A DNA stretch of 9,847 nt from Nitrososphaerota archaeon (GTDB lineage: Archaea > Thermoproteota > Nitrososphaeria_A > Caldarchaeales > Wolframiiraptoraceae): NCBI GenBank assembly GCA_021157985.1, contig JAGGVM010000026.1, positions 1 through 9,847 of the forward strand. The letters run 5' to 3'. Shown here in pieces: positions 1 through 5,206 of the stretch (positions within the stretch are counted from its first letter, which is position 1; every line of letters starts with the position of its first letter). Below the pieces are notes generated by a model. That model made no database searches, was not told the origin of the DNA, and worked only from the letters and a program-made list of their open reading frames with translations. The translations under genes were made by a program, and so were the position numbers.

Positions 1-294
1 ATCTCCCACGTATCTCGGCTTTCCCTCCTTGAATGCGTCGCGGATCATGTGGGCGGCGACCGCGGCCAGGAGTATGAACGCGATCCAGTGATCGTATTGC
101 TCGAATGAGCTCGTCAACTTGTCCCTGATGACCGATCCGGCGAGAAGCATCCCCGCCTGAAAAACCCCGAAGGACGTGCCCATCTTCAACCCTTCAAACG
201 CGTTGAACCTCCCTTTCGCGACGCCGCTTCCCAGGGCCGCGGAGAAGCAGTCGAGGGCCAGGCCTATAGATATCGCCGCGATCACCGCCTCCAT
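1..294 (-). CDS. mntP: MntP-family manganese efflux pump, C-terminus cut by the window edge
   Basis: This is an integral membrane protein expected to export Mn2+ from the cytoplasm. The visible 98 residues start at ATG 294-292 and stay open to the window edge, so the 3' half is missing; the family is usually about 180-190 residues with six membrane helices. Three hydrophobic segments are visible at about residues 1-23, 33-55 and 65-85. The first carries the family's conserved acidic residue in the context SIGLALDCFSAALGSG (Asp15), which matches the Asp in helix 1 of characterised MntP proteins. FGVFQ in helix 2 and DHWIAFILL in helix 3 are also typical of MntP (DUF204). The gene is divergent from pelota across 93 bases. 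Other small exporters are unlikely given these motifs; the metal specificity is inferred from the family. Confidence 0.85.
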   Translation of the reverse strand, partial: MEAVIAAISIGLALDCFSAALGSGVAKGRFNAFEGLKMGTSFGVFQAGMLLAGSVIRDKLTSSFEQYDHWIAFILLAAVAAHMIRDAFKEGKPRYVGD

Positions 295-387
295 CAACGG
301 TTAGCTCGAATCAGTCGCGGTAAAAACGTTCCTCTCCGGAACCGTTAAGAAAAGGGCGGGCGCCTTATTTTTCGGGTTAGAGCTCGG
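295..387. promoter_or_regulatory. mntP/pelA divergent intergenic region with A/T box and imperfect inverted repeat
   Basis: This 93-base gap must hold the promoters of both flanking genes. The clearest A/T element is CTTATTTTT at 364-372. On the plus strand it lies only about 20 bases before the pelota ATG, which is rather close for a leaderless TATA box. On the minus strand it reads AAAAATAAG and would place an mntP transcript start near 342. An imperfect inverted repeat, AACGTTCC (325-332) with GGAACCGTT (338-346), has one bulged base and a five-base loop. AACGGTT at 296-302 is a further copy of the arm just upstream of the mntP ATG. The assignment of the A/T box to either gene is uncertain. 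Confidence 0.35.
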
Positions 388-1488
388 ATGATCGTCAAGC
401 GGGTTGATGAGCGGAGGCGTTCGGTGACTCTTATCCCTGAGAGCGGGCTTGATTTGATAAACTTGTTCAGGGTCGTTGAGGCGGGGGACGTGCTTTACTC
501 GAAGACGTCGAGGGAGTTGAAGAAGGAGAGGGCCAGCGGGAAGATGGACAGCGAGCGGGTTCAAGTGGTCTTGGGAATCGAGGTGGAGTCGAAGTCGGCG
601 GATCCCTTGATGAAGCGGGTGAGGTTCACGGGCAGAATAGTCTACGAGAGCAAGAAGCTCGACCTCATCGGAAAATATCACTCGATCACCCTCTACCCCG
701 GAGCGGAGATAACGATCCAGTCGAAGCGGGAGTTCCAGAGGCTCAAGTCTTTTTCATCGGGCTTCCGCCGGGGAAAGAAGCCGTTCAAGGTTCTCTGCGT
801 CTCGGTCGACGACGAGGAGATAGCCGTGGCGGAGTTCTCGAACAGGGGACTGGACATAGTTTACTCGAAGCATCTCCCGAAAGTGGATAAGTCGGTTTCC
901 TGGAGCGGTCCACCCGAAGACGTCTTCGAGGAAGCGGTCAAGGCGATAAAGAACAAAGTCGCGGAGGACAGGGATCTCGGGATAGCGGTCTTCGGCCCGA
1001 AGATCTTCCTCGAATCGTTCATGAAATATCTCGGAAAGCGGGATAAGTCTCTTCTCAGCAGGGTTAAGGCCTCTCAGAGCACGTCGGTTGGAGGCGAATC
1101 GGGCTTCAGGGAGATACTCAGATCGGGATCCGCTCCCGAATTCATCCGCGAGCTCAAGCCCTTCAGAGACGCCTTGGAGGTCGAGTACTTCATCGAAGTT
1201 ATGTCGAGGGATCCGAGCAGGGTGGCGGTCGGATTGGAGGAAGTCCATCAGGCCTGGAAGCTCGGAGCGGTTGAGCGGGTCTTGGTCGCCGAGCAGTATC
1301 TCTGGAACAACTTGGAGAACGAGGTCTTGGAGGAGATCTTGGAAGCGGCTGAGCGCGGAAAGATCGATCTAAGGGTCCTGCTCGATGGATTGGAGTCATC
1401 GGATAAGGTTATGGGGATGGGCGGGATCGTGGCCGTCCTCCGCTACCCGCTGCCCCTTAAGGAGATTGGGAGCGCTGGAGGCGGCTGA
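388..1488 (+). CDS. pelA: Pelota (aPelota/Dom34), ribosome rescue factor
   Basis: Pelota is the eRF1 paralogue that enters the A site of stalled ribosomes and, with aEF1A or ABCE1, splits them for mRNA surveillance; it acts in the cytoplasm. The 366-residue protein is close to the usual 345-370 and has the three expected domains. The N-terminal Sm-like domain (about 1-130) includes LIPESGLDLINLFRVVEAGD and ERVQVVLGIEVE. The central eRF1-2-like domain (about 133-265) includes VFGPKIFLESFMKYL and STSVGGESGFREIL. The C-terminal domain (about 268-358) includes VAVGLEEVHQAWKLGAVERV and the end motif GMGGIVAVLRYPL. The missing GGQ tripeptide distinguishes it from the release factor aRF1. No Shine-Dalgarno sequence precedes ATG 388, which suits a short-leader or leaderless message. 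The 3' end overlaps convergent dnaG by 32 bases, so the last residues (LKEIGSAGGG) are poorly constrained and may be lineage-specific. Confidence 0.95.
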   Translation: MIVKRVDERRRSVTLIPESGLDLINLFRVVEAGDVLYSKTSRELKKERASGKMDSERVQVVLGIEVESKSADPLMKRVRFTGRIVYESKKLDLIGKYHSITLYPGAEITIQSKREFQRLKSFSSGFRRGKKPFKVLCVSVDDEEIAVAEFSNRGLDIVYSKHLPKVDKSVSWSGPPEDVFEEAVKAIKNKVAEDRDLGIAVFGPKIFLESFMKYLGKRDKSLLSRVKASQSTSVGGESGFREILRSGSAPEFIRELKPFRDALEVEYFIEVMSRDPSRVAVGLEEVHQAWKLGAVERVLVAEQYLWNNLENEVLEEILEAAERGKIDLRVLLDGLESSDKVMGMGGIVAVLRYPLPLKEIGSAGGG

Positions 1489-2638
1489 TCGTCATGAGCT
1501 TCACGTTTTCAGCGGGCTTGGAGATCTCCCCGATCCTGGCCCCGATCAAGTAGCTCTCCTCCTTCTTCTCCGAGAGTATGTCGACGAGCCTCTGCGTTAT
1601 TATTCCATCGAAGACGACGTATTTCACGCTGTCTCTAATGGCTTCGAGCTCCTTAGCGAGCTCGCTTACCGGGACTCGTTTCAGCTCGTTGAGCGATTCG
1701 TCGAGTAGAATCGCCATGAGCTTTCCATCGACTTCCCCTATGTATTCCATGAGCTTCTCGGGGACCTCCTCGACTTTCTCCTCCGCCTCCCTGGCCTTCG
1801 GCATCTTCAGGTGCTTCAAGGCTTCCTCGAATGGGACCGCGTGGTGAAGGGCGTCCACGAGCTCTTTCCCGGTCAATTCCTCGACCTCTTTTCCATAGGG
1901 CGCTCGGGCCACGAGGTCCACTTTTACTCTGGCGTTCTTCAGCTCGTTCAGGATCATGTCTCCTCCCCGGTCTCCGTCGAGGAAGGCCACGACCTTCTTC
2001 TTCCTCTTCGCGAGGTTCTTCACGGTCTCGGGTATCTTGATCCCCTCGACCGCTACGACGTTCGTGTAGCCGTGTTTAAGCAGGTTTATGACGTCGGCTC
2101 TTCCCTCGACTATTATCAGCTCATCGCTCTTCTCCGCGTCCGGGCCTGCTGAAACCTTCTCGGCGCCTATCTCCAGTACCCTCGCCTTCAACAGGGATTC
2201 CTCGAGCTCCTTCAAGACCTCGTCTTCCTCCGGGATCTTGCTCTTCTCCCATTGGTAGAGGATGGCTCTCGCCCGCTCGATTATCTTCTTTCTTTTCTCG
2301 GATCGGACGTCGTGGATCCGCTCGATCTTGACCGAGGCGCTGTAGGGGCCTACCCGGTCTATGCTCTCCACCATCGCGGCTATCAGGGCGGTTGAGTACT
2401 TGTCGAGGGCGGAGGGCACCTTGAGCTTTCCATAGGTCTTGTTTCCCTGGACGTTGACGGAGATCTCGATCCTCCCTATTCTCCCGCTTTTCTGAAGCTC
2501 TCTGAGGTCGAGTTCGCTGCTGAAGAGGCCCTCGGTCTGCCCGAAGACCGCGCCAATTATATCGTTCTTATCCACTACGCCGTTTACTTCTATCTTAGCC
2601 TCGATTAGATACTTTATTGAAGGTGGTCCAATGCTCAA
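1457..2638 (-). CDS. dnaG: Archaeal DnaG (TOPRIM primase-like, exosome-associated)
   Basis: Archaeal DnaG is a TOPRIM protein reported both as an RNA-exosome subunit that binds poly(A) through Csl4 and as a possible second primase. The 393 residues match the family length of about 400. The N-terminal part (about 8-130) has the family signature: KYLIEAKIEVNGVVDKNDIIG, the tract FGQTEGLFSSELDLRELQ, GRIGRIEI and ESIDRVGPYSASVKIERIHD. The TOPRIM domain spans about 172-250, with IIVEGRADV (Glu178) and FLDGDRGGD (Asp221, Asp223, Asp227) as the metal-binding acidic residues. The rest is an acidic helical tail. Translation starts at TTG 2638-2636, supported by AGGAGG at 2652-2647 eight bases upstream; no ATG lies near the conserved N-terminus. 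It follows the archaellin gene on the same strand, but with its own TATA box. Its 3' end overlaps that of pelota. Confidence 0.93.
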   Translation of the reverse strand: MSIGPPSIKYLIEAKIEVNGVVDKNDIIGAVFGQTEGLFSSELDLRELQKSGRIGRIEISVNVQGNKTYGKLKVPSALDKYSTALIAAMVESIDRVGPYSASVKIERIHDVRSEKRKKIIERARAILYQWEKSKIPEEDEVLKELEESLLKARVLEIGAEKVSAGPDAEKSDELIIVEGRADVINLLKHGYTNVVAVEGIKIPETVKNLAKRKKKVVAFLDGDRGGDMILNELKNARVKVDLVARAPYGKEVEELTGKELVDALHHAVPFEEALKHLKMPKAREAEEKVEEVPEKLMEYIGEVDGKLMAILLDESLNELKRVPVSELAKELEAIRDSVKYVVFDGIITQRLVDILSEKKEESYLIGARIGEISKPAENVKLMTISRLQRSQSP

Positions 2639-2646
2639 TTCGTGAG

Positions 2647-2652
2647 CCTCCT
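2647..2652 (-). promoter_or_regulatory. Shine-Dalgarno sequence of dnaG, fixing a TTG start
   Basis: On the minus strand this reads AGGAGG, and eight bases separate it from TTG 2638-2636. The spacing is ideal and is the main reason to accept a TTG start for dnaG. Confidence 0.7.
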
Positions 2653-2678
2653 ATTCGTGACAAATCTTTCACCGCAAT

Positions 2679-2689
2679 CTATCGGATAG
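2679..2689. promoter_or_regulatory. Short palindrome at the predicted dnaG transcription start
   Basis: CTATC-G-GATAG is a perfect five-base dyad around one central base. It lies where transcription from the dnaG TATA box (2704-2711) should start. The one-base spacer rules out an RNA hairpin, so if functional it would be a protein-binding site. An 11-base dyad can also arise by chance. Confidence 0.2.
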
Positions 2690-2702
2690 GTGCTCGGAGA
2701 CT

Positions 2703-2713
2703 CTATTTAAGTT
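2703..2713 (-). promoter_or_regulatory. TATA box of dnaG
   Basis: The minus strand reads AACTTAAATAG, a good match to an archaeal TATA box. It predicts transcription from about 2681, giving a leader of about 43 bases that includes the dnaG Shine-Dalgarno sequence. It lies immediately after the T tract that probably ends flaB transcription, so dnaG appears to be transcribed independently of flaB. Confidence 0.6.
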
Positions 2714-2715
2714 TG

Positions 2716-2740
2716 ATAAAAAAGGGAGGGGGTTTTTGGA
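2716..2740 (-). terminator. Probable T-tract terminator of the archaellin gene
   Basis: On the minus strand, 33 bases after the flaB stop codon, the sequence is C-rich and then carries six consecutive T (2723-2718). Archaeal RNA polymerase commonly terminates at such T runs without a hairpin. The dnaG TATA box follows immediately, as expected for a boundary between two transcription units. Confidence 0.5.
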
Positions 2741-2756
2741 AGCGCGAGCCGGCGGT

Positions 2757-3368
2757 TTAGCCGAGGTCCATTACGGGGTCGAGGGAGGGCGGAACGGTTC
2801 TCTCCACTTTCAGGATCGATCCGACGGAGGGCTTGATCTCGATCTTGAAGACGTCGTTGGGCTCGAGGCTCACCTTATCGATCCCGCCGTAGATGTTCTT
2901 CACGTTGACCACGATCTTCCAGATCTCGCCGAACTCCAGCATGTTGTCCCCGTCTCCCGATACCTCGGTAACGGTTACCTCAGTCTCGCTCGCGTTATCG
3001 CTTCTCAGGAGCCTGTCTATGTGGACGTATGGATCGAAATAGGCGACGGTGAGGGTCTCGTTCCTCATGTCGATGGGCCTCTTCCCGACAGCTGTCTTAA
3101 CGTAGATCGTGATGTTGGAGATGTGGTACTGGTTGTCGCTGCCCTTCTCGGCCGAGGCCACGACCGATCCCGAGAGCTCTATGCTCGAGGTGGCCTCCTC
3201 CAACCCGGCCTTGAGGACTTCTCCGCTTTTCTGGGTTGAGGCGAACCCGAGGTTGAGGACCGCGAAGGCGAAGGCTGCCGCGACGATGACGAAGGCTATC
3301 AGGATTATGGCGGTCTCCAGCCCGGTTAATCCGAGCCTCGATCTCGCGGGCGATCTTCTCGACCTCAT
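2757..3368 (-). CDS. flaB: Archaellin (archaellum filament subunit FlaB/ArlB)
   Basis: This is the structural subunit of the archaellum filament. The 203-residue preprotein starts with a basic class III signal peptide, MRSRRSPARSRLG. Cleavage is expected after Gly13 by the FlaK/PibD-type peptidase, exposing LTGLETAIILIAFVIVAA with Glu at mature position +5, as in known archaellins. Residues 17-41 form the hydrophobic core helix; the rest is the outer beta-sandwich. Three N-glycosylation sequons are present: Asn85 (NIT), Asn103 (NET) and Asn125 (NAS). SGDGDNMLEFGE (137-148) is an acidic loop resembling ones in the downstream FlaG and FlaF. ATG 3368 is chosen because a TATA box at 3396-3408 predicts transcription from about 3376, downstream of the in-frame TTG at 3386. 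The gene is divergent from the motor operon, whereas flaB usually precedes the other genes on the same strand. Only one archaellin is visible here; others could lie elsewhere. Confidence 0.9.
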   Translation of the reverse strand: MRSRRSPARSRLGLTGLETAIILIAFVIVAAAFAFAVLNLGFASTQKSGEVLKAGLEEATSSIELSGSVVASAEKGSDNQYHISNITIYVKTAVGKRPIDMRNETLTVAYFDPYVHIDRLLRSDNASETEVTVTEVSGDGDNMLEFGEIWKIVVNVKNIYGGIDKVSLEPNDVFKIEIKPSVGSILKVERTVPPSLDPVMDLG

Positions 3369-3385
3369 GTTCTCAGTATAATTCA

Positions 3386-3416
3386 AGTAAGACTTGAAAA
3401 TAAATTTTGTCTTACT
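3386..3416. promoter_or_regulatory. Operator-like inverted repeat bracketing the flaB TATA box
   Basis: AGTAAGAC (3386-3393) and GTCTTACT (3409-3416) are perfect reverse complements separated by 15 A/T-rich bases, which contain the archaellin TATA box. Each arm also lies in a smaller palindrome: CAAGT-AAG-ACTTG (3384-3396) and CTTA-C-TAAG (3411-3419). A dimeric regulator bound here would contact both sides of the TBP/TFB site, which fits repression. The regulator is unknown. Confidence 0.55.
3396..3408 (-). promoter_or_regulatory. TATA box of the archaellin gene
   Basis: The minus strand reads AAAATTTATTTTC. At standard archaeal spacing transcription would start near 3376, about eight bases before ATG 3368. 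That gives a nearly leaderless mRNA, consistent with the lack of a Shine-Dalgarno sequence before flaB. Confidence 0.6.
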
Positions 3417-3428
3417 AAGGCATCATAG

Positions 3429-3442
3429 GAAAAATATTTATC
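3429..3442 (+). promoter_or_regulatory. TATA box of the archaellum motor operon
   Basis: GAAAAATATTTATC has a purine-rich, BRE-like left side and an A/T core at about 3433-3441. Transcription is expected from about 3460-3465, so ATG 3477 would have a very short leader. A GTCTTA element at 3454-3459, matching the core of the flaB dyad arms, lies close to the predicted start. No second convincing promoter is seen further along the operon. Confidence 0.6.
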
Positions 3443-3476
3443 CCCCGTGACTAGTCTTATTCTGGTGCTTCTTGGG

Positions 3477-4019
3477 ATGGATCGGGATACTACTAGGGTG
3501 CGGGACCCGTTCTCACCCATCTCCACGGATCTCTCATCGATCGTAGCGCTCTTCTGCGAGTTCGAGAGATACTTCGGAAGAGAGGTATCAGGGGTCCTGG
3601 CCTTCACGCTTGGAAAGGCGCTGGGCGAGCGGCTCTACAAGCTTTACCGGAAGGCTCCGGGGAAGCGGGGCCTGAACGCCGCGAACCTCTTCCTCGTCAA
3701 GTCCTTCAAGGATACGAGGCTCGCGAAGGACGCCGCGGCCTTTCTCTCCGAAGCCGAGAACGGGGAGGTCGAGATATTCTTCAGGGTGGCCAGCTCTGCT
3801 CAGGTCTGGGGAGGGGGAAGCCGTCCCTACCTCTACATAATCCGCGGCGTTCTCTTCAGGTTCTATAGCCTGCTGGCTCCGACGAAGCTGGTCAGGATAA
3901 GGTCGAGGGATCTCTCCGACATGGTGAGAGACTGCTACGAATACGTGGTCAGGATCTCGGGCAGGTATCCGGGGTTCAGGCGGGCTGGATCGGGAGGAGG
4001 TGGAGATGAGCAGGGATGA
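3477..4019 (+). CDS. Unrecognised protein heading the archaellum operon; possible V4R-like domain
   Basis: I do not recognise this 180-residue protein as a standard archaellum component. It appears soluble: no signal peptide or membrane helix is visible. LAFTLGKALGERLYKLY (41-57) is helical with repeated Gly. Residues 97-160 resemble the layout of V4R (4-vinyl reductase/TRAPP Bet3-like) ligand-binding domains: a beta strand (EVEIFFRVAS), then IIRGVLFRFYSLL, a strand (KLVRIRSRD), and a terminal Cys in DCYEYVVRI (Cys153). The second Cys/His usual in metal-binding V4R members is not obvious, so this is a remote, by-eye match. The Gly-rich tail is encoded by the next gene's Shine-Dalgarno region. 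ATG 3477 is preferred over in-frame GTG 3447, which lies upstream of the predicted transcript start; GTG 3465 remains possible. It overlaps the next gene by 14 bases. A sensory or regulatory role in motility is inferred from position only. Confidence 0.7.
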   Translation: MDRDTTRVRDPFSPISTDLSSIVALFCEFERYFGREVSGVLAFTLGKALGERLYKLYRKAPGKRGLNAANLFLVKSFKDTRLAKDAAAFLSEAENGEVEIFFRVASSAQVWGGGSRPYLYIIRGVLFRFYSLLAPTKLVRIRSRDLSDMVRDCYEYVVRISGRYPGFRRAGSGGGGDEQG

Positions 4020-4677
4020 CCGCGCATCGCTCAGGAAGAAGTTCGAGGAGCTCGAGGAGGAGGTGAGGAAGCTGAAGGAGCCTCTTGAATCCACCTTGAT
4101 GGACGTCCGGGAGCTCGTCGCCAACCTCGAGAACCCCTTTAACTACGCCTCCAGCATACTCGGAAACCTCGAGAAAGAAAACAACGGGGAGAAATCGCTG
4201 AAACGCGAAGAAGAGAAGAAGCTGGAGAAAGCCGAGAGCCTTGGAGAGCGTTTTACCCATCGAAGTGATCGGGTCGAACCCGCCGAGGAAGAAAGCTTTG
4301 AGAGCTTTCCGCGTGTAACCGGGAGCATCGGCCGCAGGCTCGTGTCGCAGCCTAATTCGCTCGCTGTCATAGGATGCGCTTACATGCTCGTCAGGCTCCT
4401 CGGCTTGAACACGGCGGTCAAGTTCCTCAACTCGAGGGCGGCCAGGAAATTCGCTTCCCCGGAGCTCTTAGACCTCCTCTTAGACGCGGTCGAGTTCATA
4501 GTCGGGTTAAGCATGTTCGGCGAGAAGCACGGCGGACGCGGGAGGAAGTCCTCGGAGGAGCTGATGCTTACCGCGGCCTATCTGCTCAGCATGCTGTCAT
4601 CGGGAGCTGACGAGAAGTTCTTCACATCCCTGATACTCGCATCTCGAATCCTCGACCTGAACCTGAATGACGATTAG
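4006..4677 (+). CDS. Coiled-coil archaellum accessory protein, FlaC/D/E-like (ArlCDE)
   Basis: This 223-residue soluble protein probably belongs to the cytoplasmic collar or scaffold of the motor. Residues 4-42 form an amphipathic coiled coil (KKFEELEEEVRKLKEPLEST) followed by NLENPFNYASSIL (40-52). An Asn-Pro-Phe motif just after a short coiled coil is typical of FlaC-type proteins. A charged, low-complexity linker (about 55-105) leads to a helical domain (about 108-220). Its first part, SLAVIGCAYMLVRLLGLNTA, has a layout like the FlaD/E domain, but the usual Trp-rich signature is weak. ATG 4006 is chosen over in-frame GTG 4000 because GGAGG at 3993-3997 is eight bases upstream of it. In Crenarchaeota the scaffold at this locus is FlaX, which has an N-terminal membrane helix; none is present here. 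The family assignment is an inference from architecture and operon position. Confidence 0.65.
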   Translation: MSRDDRASLRKKFEELEEEVRKLKEPLESTLMDVRELVANLENPFNYASSILGNLEKENNGEKSLKREEEKKLEKAESLGERFTHRSDRVEPAEEESFESFPRVTGSIGRRLVSQPNSLAVIGCAYMLVRLLGLNTAVKFLNSRAARKFASPELLDLLLDAVEFIVGLSMFGEKHGGRGRKSSEELMLTAAYLLSMLSSGADEKFFTSLILASRILDLNLNDD

Positions 4678-4680
4678 GGG

Positions 4681-4688
4681 GGAGGTGA
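4681..4688 (+). promoter_or_regulatory. Strong Shine-Dalgarno sequence of flaG
   Basis: GGAGGTGA sits seven bases before ATG 4696 and starts three bases after the upstream gene's stop. It is complementary to the archaeal 16S rRNA 3' end and fixes the flaG start. Confidence 0.75.
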
Positions 4689-4695
4689 GCGGGAG

Positions 4696-5190
4696 ATGCC
4701 GCTCGGCTCGATCCTCACCGAAGCGATCCTCGGAGTGGCCGCGATAATCGTCGCCTCAGTCTTCGCCGGAGCATACTTCATGGGCGTTAACCAGATAACC
4801 GAGGCCGAGCAGCTTCACGTGAACTGGCTGAAGGATAGGCTCAGCCACGACTGCATGATCCTCTACGTCAAGGCTTCCGCGGACTCGGATACGGTCACCA
4901 TCTGGGTAAAGAACACGGGTGAGCGGGCGCTGCCCAGAGACCTGATCGAGAAATCTGAGCTCATGATAATAAGCTCGAGCCAGGTTCGCTACCTGCTCTA
5001 TGGATCTGGGCCCGGCGCGTGGAGCTACGTGCTCCTCAACGACGTTGACTCGGATGGGCGATGGGATAGGGGTGAAACGATAAGGATCGACGTCTCCCTC
5101 AACTCGACGCTCGGCCGAGAAGACTACCAAGCCGTCTTCATCCTCTACAACGGCGTAAAATGCTCCCTCGACTTCACGCCCTACTCCTAG
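4696..5190 (+). CDS. flaG: Archaellum stator protein FlaG (ArlG)
   Basis: FlaG is a membrane-anchored motor subunit with an external beta-sandwich domain. It works with FlaF to fix the machinery to the S-layer. The 164-residue protein has an N-terminal anchor (about 7-30, ILTEAILGVAAIIVASVFAG) resembling that of archaellins and FlaG, with no basic leader or cleavage site, then a soluble domain with alternating strands. NDVDSDGRWDRGE (115-127) resembles a DxDxDG metal-binding loop. Cys53 and Cys156 could form a disulphide in the external domain. It is identified as FlaG rather than FlaF because it comes first, as in the crenarchaeal order G-F-H-I-J, and because the TEAILGVAAIIVAS start recalls the SEIILF-type start of FlaG proteins. 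The two are paralogues, so the labels could be swapped. It sits 18 bases after the coiled-coil gene. Confidence 0.75.
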   Translation: MPLGSILTEAILGVAAIIVASVFAGAYFMGVNQITEAEQLHVNWLKDRLSHDCMILYVKASADSDTVTIWVKNTGERALPRDLIEKSELMIISSSQVRYLLYGSGPGAWSYVLLNDVDSDGRWDRGETIRIDVSLNSTLGREDYQAVFILYNGVKCSLDFTPYS

Positions 5191-5197
5191 GGAGGTG
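5191..5197 (+). promoter_or_regulatory. Shine-Dalgarno sequence of flaF
   Basis: GGAGGTG immediately follows the flaG stop and lies nine bases before ATG 5207. It favours ATG 5207 over in-frame GTG 5195, which overlaps the site itself. Confidence 0.6.
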
Positions 5198-5206
5198 GAT
5201 GGAGTG

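Noticed and set aside
295..387. A yybP-ykoY manganese riboswitch upstream of mntP
   Set aside because: The gap is only 93 bases and shows no recognisable conserved loops of that riboswitch; only a short imperfect hairpin is present.
404..440. C/D-box-like pair (TTGATGA and CTGA) in the start of pelota
   Set aside because: The first box lacks the purine of the C consensus, no D'/C' pair is seen, and the bases encode conserved pelota sequence.
754..1248. Long open frames antisense to pelota and to the archaellum genes
   Set aside because: They lie opposite well-supported conserved genes, have compositions typical of shadow frames in G/C-rich DNA, and show no family motifs.
3369..3386. TTG 3386 as the archaellin start
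   Set aside because: The predicted transcript begins near 3376, and ATG 3368 already gives a complete basic class III signal peptide.
3447..3476. GTG 3447 as start of the first operon gene
   Set aside because: It lies only a few bases after the TATA box and upstream of the predicted transcript start, and has no Shine-Dalgarno sequence.
5195..5206. GTG 5195 as the flaF start
   Set aside because: It sits inside the GGAGGTG ribosome-binding site, which is properly spaced for ATG 5207.
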